Below, piece by piece: positions 16,458-25,824 of a DNA stretch of 62,133 nucleotides (position 1 is the stretch's first letter; every line of letters starts with the position of its first letter). The stretch covers positions 1 through 62,133 of the forward strand of contig CAVVTR010000017.1 in the NCBI GenBank assembly GCA_963751245.1. Reading direction: 5' to 3'. The DNA is from CAVVTR01 sp963751245. GTDB lineage: Bacteria; Acidobacteriota; Thermoanaerobaculia; Thermoanaerobaculales; Thermoanaerobaculaceae. The position numbers and the translations under genes are program-made. The notes under the pieces are model-generated. The model saw only the letters and a program-made list of their open reading frames with translations, ran no database searches and was not told the origin of the DNA.

Positions 16458-17158
16458 GCCCCACCGACGACACCGGCGGCCGAGGGCTCCCGGACGCCGG
16501 GGAGGGCCGCAGCGAGCTCGACGTGGTCCACCTCCACGAGCCCATGGTCCGCGAGCTCGCGGAGCCCCGCGACGGCTACGAGCCGACCCCAACGTGGCTG
16601 GTGTTCTTCGCCATGGCGCTGCTCGGGTGGGGGGGGTGGTACCTGGGCACCTACAGCGCCGGCTTCAGCTCCTCGGTGTACGAAGGCGGCAGCCCTGCGG
16701 CGGCCGCCGCCGCCCCGGTGAAGACCGCGCCCCCCGATCCCATGGCGGTCGGCCGGCGGGTCTTCAACAACTGCATGCCCTGCCACCAGAAGGAGGGGCA
16801 GGGCGTGCCGGGCACCTACCCGCCGCTGGCCGGCTCCGAGTGGGTGCTGGGGGTGCCCGAGGTGACCGCGCGCATCGTGCTCCACGGTATCCAGGGGACG
16901 ATCACCGTGAAGGGCGAGACCTACCAGCAGGACATGCCCCCGTGGGGCCAGCTCTCCGACGAGCAGCTGGCCGGCGTGCTCACCTACATCCGGGGCTCGT
17001 GGGGCAACGGCGCCTCCCCGGTCGGCCCGGAGCTCGTCGCCGCCCAGCGCGAGGCCACGAAGGACCAGACCCAGCCCTGGAAGGCCGCCCAGCTCCAGGC
17101 GTTCGAGGCCGAGCTGGGCAAGGAGCCCGCCCCGGCGCCCACCGCGGCGGCGAAGTGA
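16454..17158 (+). CDS. ccoP: Monoheme cytochrome c subunit in the position of CcoP
   Basis: 234 residues. A 45-residue cytoplasmic leader precedes one membrane helix (TWLVFFAMALLGWGGWYLGTY), an Ala-rich linker, and a single cytochrome c domain with CMPCH (C107, C110, H111) and the axial-Met region YQQDMPPWGQLSDEQLAGVLTYIR. Canonical CcoP has two heme domains and this one has only one, so it is a reduced variant or a cytochrome that replaces it. The YEPTPTWLVFF entry to the helix resembles the N-terminal FixP-type anchor. It is translationally coupled to ccoO (ATGA at 16454) and ends 27 bases before the metal ATPase gene. Confidence 0.85.
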   Translation: MSPTDDTGGRGLPDAGEGRSELDVVHLHEPMVRELAEPRDGYEPTPTWLVFFAMALLGWGGWYLGTYSAGFSSSVYEGGSPAAAAAAPVKTAPPDPMAVGRRVFNNCMPCHQKEGQGVPGTYPPLAGSEWVLGVPEVTARIVLHGIQGTITVKGETYQQDMPPWGQLSDEQLAGVLTYIRGSWGNGASPVGPELVAAQREATKDQTQPWKAAQLQAFEAELGKEPAPAPTAAAK

Positions 17159-17185
17159 CGGCGGGGAAGGGGCGGGCCGTCCGCC

Positions 17186-19240
17186 GTGGCTGACACCTGC
17201 CCCGTCGACGGCCCGGTGAGCTGCTGCACCACCCCCGCGGACCCGCGGGCCGTGGCGGCGTGGTGGCGCATCGGCATCGGCGCCCTCATCGCCGTCAACA
17301 GCATGACCGTGGACCTGGCGTTCAACACTTCCGAGGCGAGCCTCACCGAGCGCCACGTGGCCCACGGCGTCGCCCTGGGCGCGGCCCTCGTCACGCTGGC
17401 GCTGCTGGGGTGGCCGCTGCTGGCCGCCGCCGCCCGCGAGCTGAGGCGCCGTCGGATCACCCTGGAGGCCATGTTCGTCGCCGGCATCGTGGGCGCGCTC
17501 ACCGCCTCCGTGGTGGCCATGCTCACCGGCGTGGGCGCCGTCTACTTCGAGATCGTCAGCATCCTCCTCGTGGTGTACTCCTTCGGCCAGCAGATCGGCC
17601 GCGCCGCCCAGGAGCGGGCGGTGCGGGCCGCGGAGGCGTGGGCGCCGGAGCTGACCACCTGCGACGTGGTGGACGGCGCCGGCGCCGTGACCACCATTCC
17701 GGTGAGCGAGCTTCGCGAGGGGCAGCGCGTGCGGGTGCGCCCGGGCAGCACCATCGCCGCCGACGGCATCGTCCTCGAGGGCGAGGGGTTCGTGCGCGAG
17801 GCGGAGATGACCGGCGAGCTCTTCGCCGCGGTGCGCGGGCCCGGCGACCGGGTGTGGGCGGGCACCCACAGCGTCGACGCGGCGTTCGTCGTCGAGGCCA
17901 CCGCCGCCGGCGGGCGGCGCCGCATCGACGGCATCGTCGACGCCGTCGAGCGCGCGCGGCTGGCGCCCTCCTCGCTGCAGCGGCGCGCCGACCGGCTCAT
18001 CGCCTGGTTCCTGCCGGCGGTGGCCGCCGTCGCCCTCGCCACCATGGCGGGGTGGACCTGGGCGCGCGGCTGGCACGTGGGGCTGTTCAACGCCATGGCC
18101 GTGCTCCTCGTCGCCTGCCCCTGCGCCCTCGGCCTGGCCACGCCGGTGGCCGTGTGGTCGGCGCTGTCGCGCCTCGCCCGCCGGGGGCTCATCGTGCGCG
18201 GCGGCGACGCCGTCGAGCGCCTCGCCGCCGTGGACACCGCCGTCTTCGACAAGACCGGCACCCTCACCGAGTCCCGCGCCACCCTGGCGGGCCTGGTCGT
18301 CGCCGGACGCGACGAGGAGCGGCGGAGCCGCGTCCTCGCGCTGCTGGAGGCGGTGGAGCGGGCCGTGGACCACCCCGTGGCCGCGGCGTTCGTCGGCGTG
18401 TCGAGGGGGGGTGCCGGCCGCTTCACCGTGGAGGCGCTGCGCCTTCTGCCCGCGGTGGGGGTGGCGGCCTCCGTGCGGGAGGGGGCCGGCCGCGTGTACG
18501 AGGTGCGGATCGGCACGCCGGAGCGCCTGCTCGCGGACGACGGGGCGCGGCAGGCGTGGCGCGACCTGCGCGCCTGGGAGGGCGGGGAGCGCGGACGGGA
18601 CGTTGTGGCGCTGGTGGACGGCCGCGTCGCCGCCGCCGCGCTGGTCGCCGAGCGCGTGCGCGACACCTGGCCCGAGGCGGTGGAGGCGCTTTCCGGGCTC
18701 GGCGTGCGCCTCGTCGTCATGACCGGGGACCTGGCCGCCCGGGCGCGGGCGCTGGGGGTCACCGCCGTCCACGCGGGGCTGTCCCCGGAGGAGAAGCTGG
18801 CGCGGGTGCAGGTGCTGCGCCGGGCGGGGCGCCGGGTGCTCTTCGTCGGCGACGGGGTCAACGACGCCGCCGCCATGGCGGCCAGCGACGTCAGCGTCGG
18901 CGTCGCCTCGGGGGCGGAGCTGGCCGCGGAGGTGGCCGACGTCTCGTGGCACGGCGGCGACCTCACCGTGCTCCCCGAGGCCGTCGCCACCTGCCGGGGG
19001 ACGGTGCGGACCATCGTCTCCAACCTGCGCCTGGCGGCGGTGTACAACCTCACCGGCGTGGCGCTGGCGGCGGCGGGGGTGCTCCACCCGGTGGTGGCGG
19101 CGCTCCTCATGACCGCCTCGAGCCTGGTGGTGACCTGGCGGGCCGCGGAGCTCGCCGGCGGCGACGCCGGCGCGGAGGAGGGCGCGGCGGCGGTGCCGCC
19201 GCTGGCGGTGCCGCTGCGGCGGACGACGGAGGCGGGCTGA
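17186..19240 (+). CDS. ccoI: Copper-type P1B ATPase (CcoI/CopA-like) without an HMA domain
   Basis: 684 residues with eight predicted membrane helices, the actuator motif TGEL (TGE plus Leu), the ion-binding CPC motif (C311-P312-C313), the phosphorylated Asp in DKTGTLTE (D355), an HP motif (DHPVAAAF) and the hinge GDGVNDAAAMA. CPC ATPases move Cu(I), and in a cco operon this is CcoI, which supplies copper for CuB. There is no N-terminal HMA domain. Instead a short Cys cluster (CPVDGPVSCC) begins the protein and may bind the metal. The start is a GTG at 17186 just after GGCGGGCC, so it is less certain than the others in the operon. Confidence 0.88.
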   Translation: MADTCPVDGPVSCCTTPADPRAVAAWWRIGIGALIAVNSMTVDLAFNTSEASLTERHVAHGVALGAALVTLALLGWPLLAAAARELRRRRITLEAMFVAGIVGALTASVVAMLTGVGAVYFEIVSILLVVYSFGQQIGRAAQERAVRAAEAWAPELTTCDVVDGAGAVTTIPVSELREGQRVRVRPGSTIAADGIVLEGEGFVREAEMTGELFAAVRGPGDRVWAGTHSVDAAFVVEATAAGGRRRIDGIVDAVERARLAPSSLQRRADRLIAWFLPAVAAVALATMAGWTWARGWHVGLFNAMAVLLVACPCALGLATPVAVWSALSRLARRGLIVRGGDAVERLAAVDTAVFDKTGTLTESRATLAGLVVAGRDEERRSRVLALLEAVERAVDHPVAAAFVGVSRGGAGRFTVEALRLLPAVGVAASVREGAGRVYEVRIGTPERLLADDGARQAWRDLRAWEGGERGRDVVALVDGRVAAAALVAERVRDTWPEAVEALSGLGVRLVVMTGDLAARARALGVTAVHAGLSPEEKLARVQVLRRAGRRVLFVGDGVNDAAAMAASDVSVGVASGAELAAEVADVSWHGGDLTVLPEAVATCRGTVRTIVSNLRLAAVYNLTGVALAAAGVLHPVVAALLMTASSLVVTWRAAELAGGDAGAEEGAAAVPPLAVPLRRTTEAG

Positions 19241-19241
19241 G

Positions 19242-19883
19242 ATGCGACGGGGATGGAAGGACCGCGCGGTGGCGATGGCCCTGGGGCTGGCGACGTACGG
19301 CCAGGGGCTCATGCTGGTCTACCTGGGCAGGCTGTCGGGCGCCATGGTGGCGCAGACCCTGCTGGTCGCGGCGGTGGCGGGGGTCGTCGTGCACCAGGCG
19401 TGGACCCACCGGGGCCTGCTCTCCCACCGGGTCGACATGGTGCTGGTCATGCTGTCCCTGGGCGGGTTCGGGATGATCGTCGGGTGGTGGGTCGACTTCG
19501 GGTTCGGCCCCGCGGTCATGCACCCCGGCGGCAAGCCGTTTTTCGCCGCGGTGTTCTCGTGGATGACCGGCCTCATGCTGCTGGGCTCGGTGCCGGCGTC
19601 GTTCGCGCTGACGCGCTGCGCCCGCCTCGCCCGCGGCAACCCGCGCCGCTGGGTGTCCACCCACCTCGTCGGCAACGCCGCCATGATCGTCTGCATGATC
19701 CTCGGCGGCCGCCTGGTCGGCCGCCCCCTCGCGGCGCTCACGGGCTCCTTCGCCGTGGGCCACCACGTCGGCATGGTCATCGGCATGGTGCTGGGCATGT
19801 TCGCCGGCATGTGGCTGGGCGAGCTCGCCCTGGGCCTGCGCCCCTGGCGCCGCATCGACGTTCCGCCGGTCACCCTCTCCTGA
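19242..19883 (+). CDS. Met/His-rich integral membrane protein of unknown function
   Basis: 213 residues with about six hydrophobic helices and an unusual number of Met, His and Gly residues in the membrane part, for example VGHHVGMVIGMVLGMFAGMW near the C-terminus and DFGFGPAVMHPGGKPFF in a loop. The ATG follows the metal ATPase stop by one base, so it belongs to the oxidase operon. Met/His clusters in helices suggest copper handling, in assembly or export (inference). I do not recognise a named family. Downstream a run of nine T (about 19909-19917) follows a weak stem (GGTC-GCGA-GACC at 19889-19900) and may end the operon. Confidence 0.72.
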   Translation: MRRGWKDRAVAMALGLATYGQGLMLVYLGRLSGAMVAQTLLVAAVAGVVVHQAWTHRGLLSHRVDMVLVMLSLGGFGMIVGWWVDFGFGPAVMHPGGKPFFAAVFSWMTGLMLLGSVPASFALTRCARLARGNPRRWVSTHLVGNAAMIVCMILGGRLVGRPLAALTGSFAVGHHVGMVIGMVLGMFAGMWLGELALGLRPWRRIDVPPVTLS

Positions 19884-20023
19884 ACGGCGGTCGCGAGACC
19901 TGTTGGGCTTTTTTTTTACACCTTCCCTCGTGATGTGATAGCCTCGTGACACTTCGATGATGCCGCGGCGCCCGTCCGGGCCCGGGGCCTCACCGGACCA
20001 CCTGAGCGGCACGGGAGGCGCAG

Positions 20024-22858
20024 ATGCAGCGGATCGCCGGCACCACACCTCGTTCCCCGGTCACCTCCACGCGTGCGGCGATGCTGCGGCGGCCGCTGCG
20101 GACGGTCCTCACTGCCGCCGCCGGCGCCCTGGTCGTCGCGCTGTTCGCGGCGCCGGCCGGCGCGGCGGACGGCCCCGTCCACCCCGCGCTGCTCTGGACG
20201 CGCTACCTGGGTGGCGCCGGAAGTGATGAGGCGTCGCGGGTCGTCGCCGACGGCGAGGGCGGCGTCTGGGTCGCCGGGACGACGACCGACCCGGCGTCGT
20301 GGGACACCGAAGGCGTGACGCCGGTCCACCTCGGCCCGGGCGGCGGTGAGGCCGACGCCTTCCTCGCTCACGCCGACGCCGACGGCAACCTGAAGGTCCT
20401 GGTGTTCCTCGGAGGTAGCGGGACGGAGACCCTGGGCGGCCTCGTCCGGGCCGCGGACGGGAACCTGGTCGTCGTCGGCGGGACCGGCTCGACCGACTTC
20501 CCGACAACGCCCGGCGCCTTCCAGGATGCCTTCGCCGGGGACACGGACGCCTTCGTCGCCGAGGTCGACGCCACAGGAGCCCTCGTGTGGTCGACGCTCC
20601 TCGGCGGTGGTCCAGGCAGCAATCCCTCTGGGGGCGGAAGCGACATCGCTACCGGGGTTGCGGCGCTCAGTGACGGCTCCATCGTTGTCGGGGGAACGAT
20701 AGGCTCGGAGGACTTCCCCGTCGTCGATCCGCTGCAAGGCCACAGCTCCGGGTGCGCCGACGCATTCGTCGCGGTCCTCTCCGTGGATGGCGGCACGTTG
20801 AGGTTCTCGACGCCGCTCGGCGGCGAGGGTTCGGACTTCGGCTACGACATCGCTGTCGACGGGCTGGACGGCATTGTGATCGTCGGAGAGACGTGGTCGG
20901 CCTCCTTTCCCGTTCTCAATTCCTTCCAGTCCACTCCCTCGGGAGCCTGCGTCCCTGGCCTCATAGACGACGGTTTCGTGTCGCGGATCTCGTGGCCGGA
21001 CCGTGCGCTCACGTTCAGCACGTACCTCGGGCGCTCGAGCGATGACGCGGTGGACTCGGTCGCCGTGGACGGTTCGGGTCGGCCCGTGGTCGTCGGTCCC
21101 ACACACTCCGAGGATTTCCCCTGGCTCCTGGCGTCGTACCTCGGCCCTTCCGACGCCTACAACCTCTTCGTCACCACGATGGCCGCCGACGGGTCGACTT
21201 TGGTATCCAGCGCAAGACTCCCTCTGTTGGAACCCTTTCCGACACCGGCAGCACAAGGCTGTGCATACCTCCCGAAGGGGCTCCGCACCCGGCTCGACGC
21301 CGACGGGCGGAGGTGGGTGGCCGGCCGCACCTCCTCTGCCAAGCTACCCCTAGTGGACGCGCTTCAGGATCACTCGGCCGGTATCCTGACAGGTTCGGCG
21401 AATTGGGAAGGGTTCGTGAGCGTCCTGACCGCGGATGAACACGACCTTGCATTCTCGACCTACCTGGGAGGAAACGGACGAGACGCGGTCAATGACGTAG
21501 CGTTTGGACCCGCCAATACGGTCGTTCTCGCCGGCACCACGGAATCCTCCGATCTACCCAAGCCCCTCAACGCGTACCACGGCGGCGGAGACGTGTTCCT
21601 GACCGGCCTCATGACGGACTCTCCCGCCCTGTCGGCCACAGCTGCGGCGTCGGTGACGTCCGGTTTGGCGCCGCTGGCGGTCTCGTTCACCGGGACCGTC
21701 TCCGGCGGCACCGGCCTCTACACCCACGATTGGGACTTCGGCGACGGCTCGCCGCGCTCTTCCCAGCTCAGCCCCGACCACACCTACACCGCCGCCGGGA
21801 CCTACACCGCGACCTTCACGGTCACCGACTCGGCGGGCACCGCCGCCTCGGCCACGGTCCTGATCAGCGTGGAGGAGCTCTGCGCCATCGGCTGCACGGC
21901 GACGGTCCCGGTGATGACCTCGGCGCTGGGCGCTTCGGTCCTGGCGCCTGTGCCGTTCGCGGCCACGGCGTCGCCGTCCTCGGATTGCCCGCTGACGCCC
22001 ACCTTCCTGTGGGACTTCGGCGATGAGACGACCTCCACGCAGCAGAACCCCTCCCACACCTATCCTGCCCAGGGCATCTACGACTGGGCGCTGACCGTGA
22101 CGCTGGGCGAGCACACCTGCCAGCGCCGCGGCACCGTGGCGGTGACGGGTCTGTCCGACGTCACGAGCCTGCAGATCATCCCCGCCGTCGCCCACAACCC
22201 CGGCGTCGGCGGCACCCTGTGGCGCACCGACGTCACCGTTGTCAACCGCGGCCCTGCGCCGGCGAACCTCGCGATCGTCTACGCCACCGCTGAGGGCAGC
22301 ACGCTTCGATCCGCCACCCTCGCGGCCGGCGCCACGGTCGAGTGGCCCGACATCCTGGCGTCGCTGTTCGGCGTGCCTATGGACGCCACGAGCCAGGGCA
22401 CGCTGCAGGTCGCCTCGGACCGGCCGGTGGCGATCGTCGCCCGCACGTACGACGAGACGACCGCGGGCACCCTCGGCGCCGCCTACCCGGCGCTCGGCCC
22501 GGCCGACGGCATCGCGTCCGGCGAGACCGGCATCCTTCCGGGCCTGAAGAGCTCCACCGGCTTCCGCACCAACCTCGGCCTCGTGAACCTCGGCGGCTCC
22601 GACGGCCAGGCCCGGGTGACCCTCTACGCGGCCTCCGGCGAGGTCCTCGGCACGCCCCTGGTCCTGAGCGTCCCCGGCGGCCAGTGGATCCCGGTGAACG
22701 ACGTCTTCTCCCGGGCCGGCGCCGGAGCGCAGGACCTCGCCTACGCCACCGTGGAGGTGGTCACCCCCGGCGCCCGCGTCTGGGCGTACGCCTCCGTCGT
22801 CGACAACGGCACCGGCGATCCGACCATGATCCCGCTGATCGTGCCGCCGCGCTCATGA
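20024..22858 (+). CDS. Exported SBBP beta-propeller and PKD protein with C-terminal acidobacterial domain
   Basis: 944 residues. A long basic signal peptide ends near AAPAGAADG (about 48). A propeller region of repeated blades (LLWTRYLGGAGSDEA, then TGSTDFPTTPGAFQ, STYLGGNGRDAVNDVA) runs to about 530 and matches the SBBP repeat type. Two PKD domains follow, each with WDFGD (about 572 and 665). The last about 230 residues are a beta-rich domain (IPAVAHNPGVGGTLWRTD to AYASVVDNGTGDPTMIP) that I know as a frequent end of exported proteins in Acidobacteriota. No membrane anchor or sortase signal is seen. Surface or matrix display is likely, with no enzymatic motif. GGGAGGCGCAG precedes the ATG. 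The next gene is a paralogue. Confidence 0.82.
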   Translation: MQRIAGTTPRSPVTSTRAAMLRRPLRTVLTAAAGALVVALFAAPAGAADGPVHPALLWTRYLGGAGSDEASRVVADGEGGVWVAGTTTDPASWDTEGVTPVHLGPGGGEADAFLAHADADGNLKVLVFLGGSGTETLGGLVRAADGNLVVVGGTGSTDFPTTPGAFQDAFAGDTDAFVAEVDATGALVWSTLLGGGPGSNPSGGGSDIATGVAALSDGSIVVGGTIGSEDFPVVDPLQGHSSGCADAFVAVLSVDGGTLRFSTPLGGEGSDFGYDIAVDGLDGIVIVGETWSASFPVLNSFQSTPSGACVPGLIDDGFVSRISWPDRALTFSTYLGRSSDDAVDSVAVDGSGRPVVVGPTHSEDFPWLLASYLGPSDAYNLFVTTMAADGSTLVSSARLPLLEPFPTPAAQGCAYLPKGLRTRLDADGRRWVAGRTSSAKLPLVDALQDHSAGILTGSANWEGFVSVLTADEHDLAFSTYLGGNGRDAVNDVAFGPANTVVLAGTTESSDLPKPLNAYHGGGDVFLTGLMTDSPALSATAAASVTSGLAPLAVSFTGTVSGGTGLYTHDWDFGDGSPRSSQLSPDHTYTAAGTYTATFTVTDSAGTAASATVLISVEELCAIGCTATVPVMTSALGASVLAPVPFAATASPSSDCPLTPTFLWDFGDETTSTQQNPSHTYPAQGIYDWALTVTLGEHTCQRRGTVAVTGLSDVTSLQIIPAVAHNPGVGGTLWRTDVTVVNRGPAPANLAIVYATAEGSTLRSATLAAGATVEWPDILASLFGVPMDATSQGTLQVASDRPVAIVARTYDETTAGTLGAAYPALGPADGIASGETGILPGLKSSTGFRTNLGLVNLGGSDGQARVTLYAASGEVLGTPLVLSVPGGQWIPVNDVFSRAGAGAQDLAYATVEVVTPGARVWAYASVVDNGTGDPTMIPLIVPPRS

Positions 22859-22878
22859 CCGCTCGCTCTGGAGGAGAG

Positions 22879-25649
22879 ATGCACGAACCCATGAAGCACG
22901 CTGCCGAGAAGCCCGGGACCGTCTTTGGCCTGCTCTGCCTGGGCCTCGCACTGCTGGCAGCGCCGGCCGGCGCGGCGGAGAGCCCGATCGATGCCGCGCT
23001 GTCGTGGTCGCGGTACCTCGGCGGGACGGGCGCCGACACCGTCCAGCGCGTCGTCCGCGACACCCAGGGCAACATCTGGCTCGCAGGCTCCACCAGCGAC
23101 CAGTCGAGTTGGGAGACCGGTGCCGCCGCGACAGTCAGGCTGGGAACAGGCGGAGGCATCGACGTCTTCGTCGCGAAGGTGGACCCCAATGGGTCGTTGA
23201 AGCGGCTGGTCTTCATCGGCGGCCAGGGACGAGACGACGCGTGGGGCCTCGCGGCCAGTGCCGATGGAGGTGTCGTCGTGGCAGGCGACACCACGTCCGC
23301 CGACTTTCCGACCACCACCGGGGCACTGAAGAGCGAGTTGGGAGGGTACGGCGACGCGTTCGTCGCCAAGCTCGACGCCAGTGGAGCCGTCCAGTGGTGC
23401 ACTCTACTTGGTGGGAGTTCCTCGGATACCGCGGCGGCCGCCGCGTCGATGCCGGACGGGCGCGTGGTCGTCGCCGGCACGACCTGGAACCCTATCCTGT
23501 CCAACTTCCCACTGAAGAATCCCCTGCAGGAAGCGAACTCGCCGGCAGCGTCAACCCTGGGCTTCGTCTCCGTTCTCACGGCCGACGGGAAGAGCCTGTC
23601 TTTTTCGACGCTCTGGGGCGGTTCGGAGGAGTCCCTGATCCGTGACCTCGCCGTGGACGACGCGGGTCACGTCGCCGTCGTCGGCAACACAGCCTCGCCC
23701 GACCTGTTTCTCTTGCGGCCGTTCCAGGGTTCGTTCGGCGGGCCCGACTGCTGCGGTGGTGATGCCTTCGTCACGGTGTTCTCGTGGCCGGACATGAGCG
23801 TCCTCTCGAGCAGCTACTTGGGGGGGCCCGACCCCGACGTCGCTACCTCTGTCGCGTACGGGGGCGATGGCAAGCTCACCGTGCTGGGTGTCACGGGCAA
23901 GCTGCCACCGCCGAGTGTCCCGGACCCCTCCGACTTTCCGTGGACCCTCGGCGCCTACCAGACGGAAGGCGGCAACCCTCAGGCGTTCCTGACCAAGATG
24001 GCCGCCGACGGGACCGGCCCTGTCGTCAGTGCACGCCCCCTCCTGGTCTGGACTGCGTACGTTCTTGAGTCCGCCTATGTCCATATCCCCTACAACTTCC
24101 GTGTCGCCGTCGACCAGGCGGGACGGAGCTGGGCGGTGGCACCCACTACCGTGATCGACACGCCCACGGTGCCCTCGCTGCAGCCGGAGTCCCACGGCGA
24201 TGGTGACGGTACGTTGAGCGCGTTCAGCGCGGACAACACGTCCCTCGTGTTCTCCACGCTCCTCGGCGGCTCGGGCAGCGACGACAGCTACGACGTGACG
24301 TTCTCGGACTCGGGCGACATCTTCCTCGCGGGCACGACTGAGTCGACCGACTTTCCGGGAGCGCTCAACTCCTATCACGGCGGCGGCGATGTCTTCCTGG
24401 CCATGATCGCCTCGTCTCAAGGCGCCCTGGCGGCCACCGCCTCGGCCTCCCCGGTGTCCGGCCTCGCGCCGATGACCCCCTCGTTCGCGGCCACGGCCTC
24501 GGGGGGAAGCGGCATCTACGCCTACGAGTGGGACTTCGGCGACGGGTCGCCGCACTCCGCCGAGCAGAACCCGACCCACGAGTACCCCGTCGGAGGGATC
24601 TACACGGCCACGTTCACCGTTACCGACTCTCTCAGCGCCACCGCCTCCGCCTCGGTCGGGATCACCGTGGAGGCGACCTGCACCGTCGGCTGCACCGCGA
24701 CCGTCCCGCTGATGGCCTCCGCGCTGGCGTGCCACGTCACTGGCGGCGGTGCCGTTCAGCGCCACGGCGTCTTCCTCCTCGGACTGTCCGCTCACGCCCG
24801 CCTTCCTGTGGGACTTCGGCGACGGCACGACCTCGACGGAGCAGAACCCTTCCCACGCCTACCCGGCCCAGGGCATCTACGACTGGGCGCTGACCGTGAC
24901 GCTGGGCGAGCACACCTGCGAGCGCCACGGCACCGTTACGGTGACGGGCCTCTCCGACGTCACGAATTTGCAGATCATCCCGGCCGTCGCCCACAACCCC
25001 GGCGTCGGCGGCACCCTGTGGCGCACCGACCTCACCGCCGTCAACCGCGGCGCGTCGCCGGCTGAACCTGGCGCTGGTCTACGCCAACGATGAGGGCAGC
25101 ACGCTCCGATCTGCCACGATCTCGCCGGGCGGCACGGTGGAGTGGCCCGACATCCTGGCGTCGGTGTTCGGCGTGCCGATGGACGCCGCCAGCCAGGGCA
25201 CGCTGCAGGTCGCCTCGGACCGGCCGGCGGTCCTCATCGCGCGCACCTACGACGAGACGACGGCGGGCACCCTCGGCGCGGCCTACCCGGCGCTCGGGCC
25301 GGTCGACGGCATCGCCTCCGGTGAAACCGGGATCCTCCCGGGCCTGAAGAGCTCGGCGGGCTTCCGCACCAACCTCGGCCTCGTGAACCTCGGCGGCTCC
25401 GACGGCCAGGCCCGGGTGACCCTCTACGCGGCCTCCGGCGAGGTCCTCGGCACGTCCCTGGTCCTGAGCGTGCCGGGCGGCCAGTGGATCCCGGTGAACG
25501 ACGTGTTCGCGCGGGCCGGCGCCGGAGCGCAGGACCTCGCCTACGCCACCGTCGAGGTCCTCACCCCCGGCGCCCGCGTCTGGGCCTACGCCTCCGTCGT
25601 CGACAACGGCACCGGCGACCCGACCATGGTGCCGATGATCGTGCAGTAG
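22879..25649 (+). CDS. Second SBBP/PKD exported protein, paralogue, with two frameshifts
   Basis: The start at 22879 follows GGAGGAG and gives a signal peptide (LLCLGLALLAAPAGAAES), then the same architecture as the preceding gene: SBBP blades, two PKD domains (WDFGD twice) and the C-terminal domain ending TGDPTMVPMIVQ. Reading frame is lost twice. Near 24728-24740 there are 13 bases where the paralogue has 12. At about 25070 an extra T occurs in CCGGCTGAAC where the paralogue reads CCGGCGAAC. Each shift moves the frame by +1 and the protein continues exactly as expected in the next frame. The 3' part is almost identical in DNA to the first gene while the propeller part has diverged. Either a very recent pseudogene or, more likely, sequence errors. 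Confidence 0.78.
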
Positions 25650-25668
25650 CTCCATCCTCCCTCTCCCG

Positions 25669-25705
25669 GACGGCGCCGGCCGCGAGCGATGCGGCCGGCG
25701 CCGTC
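25669..25705 (+). terminator. Perfect 15-bp stem hairpin after the PKD gene pair
   Basis: GACGGCGCCGGCCGC (25669-25683) is followed by a 7-base loop and its exact reverse complement (25691-25705), 20 bases after the stop codon. It is a very stable stem with no T-tract, so it may be a factor-dependent terminator or a 3'-end stabiliser. From there to 25824 only the upstream region of the M23 gene is seen. Confidence 0.55.
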
Positions 25706-25824
25706 GCCTGTCCGGGCGCGGGGGAGGCGACGGGGCCGCGTGCGAGGGCGCTCACCGCCGGCCCTGGACAGACGCGGTAGACTCCTGGTGGCGCCGGTCC
25801 CCCGGCGGCGCCACACCTGGGGGG

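Noticed and set aside
16409..19312. Long minus-strand open frame opposite the copper ATPase
   Set aside because: Composition typical of antisense shadow. The ATPase has every P-type motif on the plus strand.
24700..25090. Phase variation by repeat slippage in the second PKD gene
   Set aside because: The two frame breaks are not in tandem repeats or long homopolymers, so slipped-strand switching is unlikely.
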